Source: Omnitrophica bacterium RIFCSPLOWO2_01_FULL_45_10b (GTDB taxonomy: Bacteria; Omnitrophota; Omnitrophia; Omnitrophales; Danuiimicrobiaceae). From it: a stretch of DNA of 9,388 nt. The position numbers were made by a program, and so were the translations under genes. The notes below the pieces were generated by a model that was not told the DNA's origin, made no database searches, and saw only the letters and a program-made list of their open reading frames with translations. The stretch is from contig MHFM01000042.1 of NCBI GenBank assembly GCA_001804205.1, positions 12,612 to 21,999 of the forward strand, given 5' to 3'. Below, in pieces: positions 6,156 to 9,388 of this stretch. Within the stretch, counting starts at the first letter, position 1; every line of letters begins with the position of its first letter.

Positions 6156-6258
6156 CCCGTTAGAATTCTAAACTTACGTTTTAATTTAGTGATATGAACT
6201 ATTCTACTAAATACGACATGAATGGTAATGCTATAAAGTTGGAGGGAATTCTAACGGG
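6156..6258. mobile_element. 103-bp MITE-like element between exeA and gspB
   Basis: Perfect 13-bp terminal inverted repeats CCCGTTAGAATTC (6156-6168) and GAATTCTAACGGG (6246-6258) bound a strongly AT-rich interior with no long reading frame. The hexamer ATGAGT occurs immediately outside both ends (6150-6155 and 6259-6264), as a target duplication would. Removing the element and one copy restores an ATGA overlap between the exeA stop and the gspB start. The element contains GGAGGG (6241-6246), now the best ribosome-binding candidate for gspB, and an extended -10-like TGCTATAAA (6229-6237). The terminal repeats could pair in RNA and partly cover that site. Mobility is inferred; no transposase is present in the window. 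Confidence 0.7.
6241..6246 (+). promoter_or_regulatory. Element-borne ribosome-binding-like GGAGGG for gspB
   Basis: GGAGGG ends 12 nt before the gspB ATG at 6259, a little farther than ideal. Its last G is the first base of the right terminal repeat. The likely ancestral site, AAGGAG at 6131-6136 inside the end of exeA, is 13 nt before the duplicated ATG at 6150. It would now drive only a 15-codon frame (6150-6197) running into the element. Confidence 0.45.
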
Positions 6259-6909
6259 ATGAGTATTATTACCGAAGCTTTGAGAAAAGCAGAGCGTGAA
6301 CATGAATTAAAAGCAAAGCGAGCCTTGCAAGAGGCGGCTTCTGGTTTAGCTGATCCAGGGAAATCTCAAAACGTACTTTTAGCTCAGTCTGAGGCCGTAG
6401 AACATCACATCCAACAAAGTGTTTTGCAAGAAGAAGTAAGCCAAGCAGTTTTTCGGCGCCCGGCCTGGTATTGGTCATCTCGGCTCCAAGCTGTCTTTTT
6501 AGCGGCGCTGGGAGTGTTGGTCTGCGCTTTCATTTTGACAATACTTCCCAAATGGCCGCAAATCGGCAATAATTTTTCGATTGTATGGCAGCCATCTGTA
6601 GAAAAAGGAAGTTCTCAGATTTCTATTTCTGAGCAGGGAGTTTTTTCAGGCACGGTCGGCGCTTTCTCACAAGGAAATGGGTCAAGAACCCAGAAATCAG
6701 AACTTCAAGGGAAGAATATGCCGACATCTCAATTTGTTTTGTCCGGTATTTCAGTTATGGGAAATGATCATTACGCTATTGTCAATGGTACCATCGTTCA
6801 AAAAGGCGATTCCATCGACGGAGCTTATGTGAAAGATGTTTTCAATCAGGAAGTTATTCTACAGATAAAGGATGGAGAAATTAAGCTGAAAATTCCTTCA
6901 AGTTTTTAA
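6259..6909 (+). CDS. GspB-like type II secretion accessory protein
   Basis: A 216-residue bitopic inner-membrane protein resembling GspB/ExeB, partner of the ExeA-type ATPase encoded just upstream. The cytoplasmic N-terminus MSIITEALRKAERE is the family hallmark and supports this start. A charged segment follows, then one membrane helix at about 76-97 (LQAVFLAALGVLVCAFILTIL) and a Ser/Gln-rich linker. The C-terminal GspB-type periplasmic domain runs from about 158 to the end (FVLSGISVMGNDHYAIVNGTIVQKGDSI...VILQIKDGEIKLKI). The start codon lies inside the right ATGAGT copy of the inserted element, so its translation signals probably come from that element. No other gsp gene is in the window. 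Confidence 0.85.
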   Translation: MSIITEALRKAEREHELKAKRALQEAASGLADPGKSQNVLLAQSEAVEHHIQQSVLQEEVSQAVFRRPAWYWSSRLQAVFLAALGVLVCAFILTILPKWPQIGNNFSIVWQPSVEKGSSQISISEQGVFSGTVGAFSQGNGSRTQKSELQGKNMPTSQFVLSGISVMGNDHYAIVNGTIVQKGDSIDGAYVKDVFNQEVILQIKDGEIKLKIPSSF

Positions 6910-6980
6910 CTGCTTTCCCTTCCTACTCCCGCAAGCATAAACAAACCCATAGAATAATTTGAAAAGGTTGGGCCATTTCT

Positions 6981-7118
6981 TTGGACAAAACCTTTATCTA
7001 TCAAAATCGGATTGTCTTTTGTTTGGCGCTGGTTTTATTTCTTTGTGCAATGACCGGGCCCTGCAAAAAAAGAAGCACCTCTTTTTCCTATGTGGAAATT
7101 ACCTCAGTCGGGCGATAA
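6981..7118 (+). CDS. Possible 45-residue membrane peptide (TTG start)
   Basis: The frame TTG 6981 to TAA 7116-7118 encodes about 45 residues: a short basic N-terminus, a hydrophobic stretch IVFCLALVLFLCAM (about 11-24), then GPCKKRSTSFSYVEITSVGR. This looks like a signal-anchor or small membrane peptide. It overlaps the comEC start by 29 bp in another frame, an arrangement compatible with translational coupling. There is only a poor AAAAGG upstream at 6962-6967 and no ATG. The Cys lacks a proper lipobox. It is unrecognised and may be chance; the alternative is that 6910-7089 is plain intergenic sequence. Confidence 0.22.
   Translation: MDKTFIYQNRIVFCLALVLFLCAMTGPCKKRSTSFSYVEITSVGR
7067..7086 (+). 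repeat. A/T-rich hairpin directly before comEC
   Basis: AAAAAGA (7067-7073) and TCTTTTT (7080-7086) pair around a 6-nt loop and end 3 nt before the comEC ATG. The stem is weak but ends in a T-run, so it could act as a leaky terminator between gspB and comEC or mask the start region. The effect is inferred only. Confidence 0.35.
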
Positions 7119-9388
7119 ATTAAGCCATATCTTCATTGCGATTCCGCCCATTTTCCCGCTTTCCATCACTTTTGCTTCAGGAATCTACTCGGCGCGTTTT
7201 CTTCCATTCCAGTTTTTCCAGATCGCAATTATGACTTTTGCAATTTTGATATTCTTGGGTAGCTCAATAAAAAACCTTCGTTTTTTTCCGGTAGGTTTAT
7301 GCGCGTTTTTTTTACTTGGAGTCCTTTTTGGTTCCGGCGAAAAAATCACTTCCAATCAAGATATTGCCTTGAGCACTCCTGAAGGAAGGATTGTGCTTGA
7401 AGGCGTTGTGATCAGCGCTCCGGAATCGATTGTGAAAGGAAGAAAAGAAACCATTTCATTCATTCTTGATGCTCAAAACTTTTTCCGCGAAGGCCGCGCC
7501 TATCAGACAAAAGGCAAAGTCCAAGTTTTTCTTCACAATCCGGGCCGCCCCGTTCAGTTTGGGGACTCTTTGCGGCTCCGGGGTATGCTTGAAGTTCCAA
7601 ATAAGCCCCGGAACCCTCATTCCTTTGATTACGCGTCCTATCTTGGTCAGCGCGGCATTTCGCGAATGTTTCGGGGGATTGGGCGGTTTTGCATTGTTCG
7701 TCAATCGCAAGGAAATATTTTTCAAATTGGTTTGGCTGTGGATCGTTTTCGAACTTTTCTCAAGGGCCGGCTTGAACAGTTATACCCATCTCCTTACCGT
7801 GAACTGGCGGTGGCGCTCATTTTTGGTTTCCGAAAAAATATCGACCGGAAGATACAGGATGATTTTATCAAAACCGGAACAGCGCACTTAATTGCCATTA
7901 GCGGCATGAACATTTCTTTAGTGGGCGGGCTTTTTTATTTGGCGCTGGCCTTTTTTCGCTTTCCGCGTGCATTGAATCTGGGTCTGACAGCCCTCTTCAT
8001 CGGAATCTATGCGCTTTTGGCAGGCTCAAATTCTCCCGTATTACGCGCTGCCATTATGGGTGCCGTTGTTTTGATTGGCTTTTTGCTGGGGCAGGACCGA
8101 AATTTAAAAAGCGCTTTATTCTTTTCATTTTTTATATTACTTGCTTTTGATCCACGCGTCTTATTTCAGGCTTCTTTTCAACTTTCTTTTATTGCGATGG
8201 CCTCGCTCATTTTTATTTTGCCGCCGCTGGAACAATTGGCCCATGTTTTTAAGGTTAAAAATGGAGATAGTTTATCTTCCTTTCTTCCAGTTGAGAGAGT
8301 GCCTGCGTTTCGTGTCCGCGCATGGTTGAGCCGTATGAACGATTCGATCATCCAGACTTTTCTAGCTTCTTTGGCGGCTACCATTGGGATGTTTCCTGTG
8401 CTCGTATGGTATTTCAATCTTTTTTCAATGATTGGTTTCCTTGCCAATATTGTCACGATTCCTCTTTGTACCGCAGCCATTGCGAGCTCGCTTGTCGTCC
8501 TTGTTGTGGATTTAATTTGCGCTCCACTTGCGCATTGGCTTGCATTTTTTCCGCTTGCTCTTTTCCGCTTTGAACTTTGGCTTACCGATGGGTTTGCGAA
8601 AGTTCCTTTTGGTTATTTTTATCTCCCGCGGCCGAGCTCTCTTTTCTTCGGCTCGTATTACCTGCTGTTAATGGCATGGCTTTTTTTATCCCACCGGAAA
8701 ATCTTGTCTTTCCTGAGGTCTTTCTGTTTGGCGGCGTTTGTCATAAGCCTTTGTTTCTTTTTAATTGGGAGTAAGCGAATATCATCTCAATATGTCTTTT
8801 TTGATTTAGGGAAGACGGAAGCAGCTTTTATTTCATTTTCGAATGGGTCCACTTGTCTCATCAATACAGGCCGCAGTTTTCCGGGCGATCAGGCTTATTG
8901 GACGCTTCGGCCCTATTTGATGGCTTCCGGGGTTCGGAAATTGGATGGAATTTTGTTTACCGAAATGGACGGAATGCATGCCGGCGGTTTCCGAACGTTA
9001 AGCCGGTTTATTTCTTTGCGCCATCTGTGGATCGGAGAGGGTGCAGATCGGTCAAGTGCTTGGAAAAAATATATAGCTCCCGCACAATCTAAGCGGCTTG
9101 ATGTGCGTTCCATATCGAAAAATATGCGCGTTCAATTCGGGAGTGGTCAAAACGTTTATATTGATTTTTTGGTTGTCTCTCGAGGTATCGTTTCCGCTGT
9201 TCGCGTGGTTGATGGATCCAGTAAAGCCCTTTATTTAACGGATGTCACAAGTAAAACATTCGAATCTTTGTTGGGCCGAGATGATCTTAGCTGCGATTTA
9301 ATTTTTCTTCCACATCATGAGTTTCAGGTGTCCGAGAGCGAAAAAGTATTTTTGAAGCGGCTTGCGCCCAACTTTCTTATTTTGAATC
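7090..9388 (+). CDS. comEC: ComEC/Rec2-type DNA-uptake channel (3' end cut by window)
   Basis: The frame stays open from ATG 7090 through the window end (766 codons, incomplete). ComEC is the inner-membrane channel for single-stranded DNA during natural transformation. In order: N-terminal membrane helices (about 15-85), an OB-like region (about 95-185), the competence domain with GTAHLIAISGMNISLV (about 264-279) and SPVLRAAIMG, many further helices to about 565, and a metallo-beta-lactamase-like domain from about 568. In that domain the usual DVGQGD is DLGKTE (572-577), and the HxxxDH-type motif is EMDGMHAGG (625-633). Asp627 and His630 remain, but the first His and a second Asp are replaced. 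PHHEF replaces GHHGS. ATG 7090 is chosen because an in-frame TGA lies at 7051 and no other start follows it. No good Shine-Dalgarno is present. Confidence 0.93.
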   Translation, partial: MWKLPQSGDKLSHIFIAIPPIFPLSITFASGIYSARFLPFQFFQIAIMTFAILIFLGSSIKNLRFFPVGLCAFFLLGVLFGSGEKITSNQDIALSTPEGRIVLEGVVISAPESIVKGRKETISFILDAQNFFREGRAYQTKGKVQVFLHNPGRPVQFGDSLRLRGMLEVPNKPRNPHSFDYASYLGQRGISRMFRGIGRFCIVRQSQGNIFQIGLAVDRFRTFLKGRLEQLYPSPYRELAVALIFGFRKNIDRKIQDDFIKTGTAHLIAISGMNISLVGGLFYLALAFFRFPRALNLGLTALFIGIYALLAGSNSPVLRAAIMGAVVLIGFLLGQDRNLKSALFFSFFILLAFDPRVLFQASFQLSFIAMASLIFILPPLEQLAHVFKVKNGDSLSSFLPVERVPAFRVRAWLSRMNDSIIQTFLASLAATIGMFPVLVWYFNLFSMIGFLANIVTIPLCTAAIASSLVVLVVDLICAPLAHWLAFFPLALFRFELWLTDGFAKVPFGYFYLPRPSSLFFGSYYLLLMAWLFLSHRKILSFLRSFCLAAFVISLCFFLIGSKRISSQYVFFDLGKTEAAFISFSNGSTCLINTGRSFPGDQAYWTLRPYLMASGVRKLDGILFTEMDGMHAGGFRTLSRFISLRHLWIGEGADRSSAWKKYIAPAQSKRLDVRSISKNMRVQFGSGQNVYIDFLVVSRGIVSAVRVVDGSSKALYLTDVTSKTFESLLGRDDLSCDLIFLPHHEFQVSESEKVFLKRLAPNFLILN

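Noticed and set aside
7466..7891. 141-codon plus-strand frame
   Set aside because: It lies inside comEC in another frame; the comEC frame carries the conserved motifs and stays open throughout.

Overview
The window looks like bacterial chromosome with moderate base composition. It holds housekeeping and envelope or DNA-uptake genes: two tRNAs on the minus strand, then on the plus strand leucyl-tRNA synthetase, a GH35/GH42-type glycoside hydrolase, an ExeA/GspA-type AAA ATPase, a GspB-like protein and an incomplete comEC. The Gram-negative-type secretion accessory pair, a LeuRS without the zinc-binding cysteines in CP1 and scarce Shine-Dalgarno signals would fit an uncultured diderm lineage such as Omnitrophota. 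That placement is an inference from gene content and recall; no phylogeny was run.

Layout. Positions 1-327 hold no intact gene. They contain palindromes and what I read as a broken second tRNA-Leu(CAA), split in its D-loop by a 100-bp insert of two hairpins. Positions 328-508 hold an intact tRNA-Leu(CAA) and tRNA-Ala(GGC), transcribed leftward. Positions 509-727 are a divergent promoter region with a GC-rich hairpin and a good sigma70-type promoter that almost touches the leuS start codon. leuS (728-3193) is followed after 7 bp by the glycoside hydrolase (3201-5240). A second good promoter lies before exeA (5329-6153). gspB (6259-6909) follows, then comEC from 7090 past the window edge.

The most striking structure is at the exeA/gspB junction. 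A 103-bp AT-rich segment with perfect 13-bp terminal inverted repeats is flanked by the 6-bp direct repeat ATGAGT. Removing the segment and one repeat copy restores an ATGA stop/start overlap. It therefore looks like a small non-autonomous element that landed exactly on the overlap; target duplication gave the upstream gene its stop and the downstream gene its start, and the element supplies a new ribosome-binding-like sequence. The split tRNA carries a second insert of about 100 bp with a 5-bp direct repeat (CTGCC). A 32-bp near-perfect palindrome inside leuS encodes a short low-complexity segment of the editing domain. Together these suggest a genome seeded with short palindromic elements that tolerate or exploit gene boundaries.

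Functionally, exeA and gspB probably act together in type II secretion or pilus-like envelope assembly. ComEC is the inner-membrane DNA-uptake channel, but here its metallo-beta-lactamase-like domain has lost key metal-ligand positions. leuS and the tRNA-Leu gene lie divergently around one intergenic region; no T-box or attenuator was seen.
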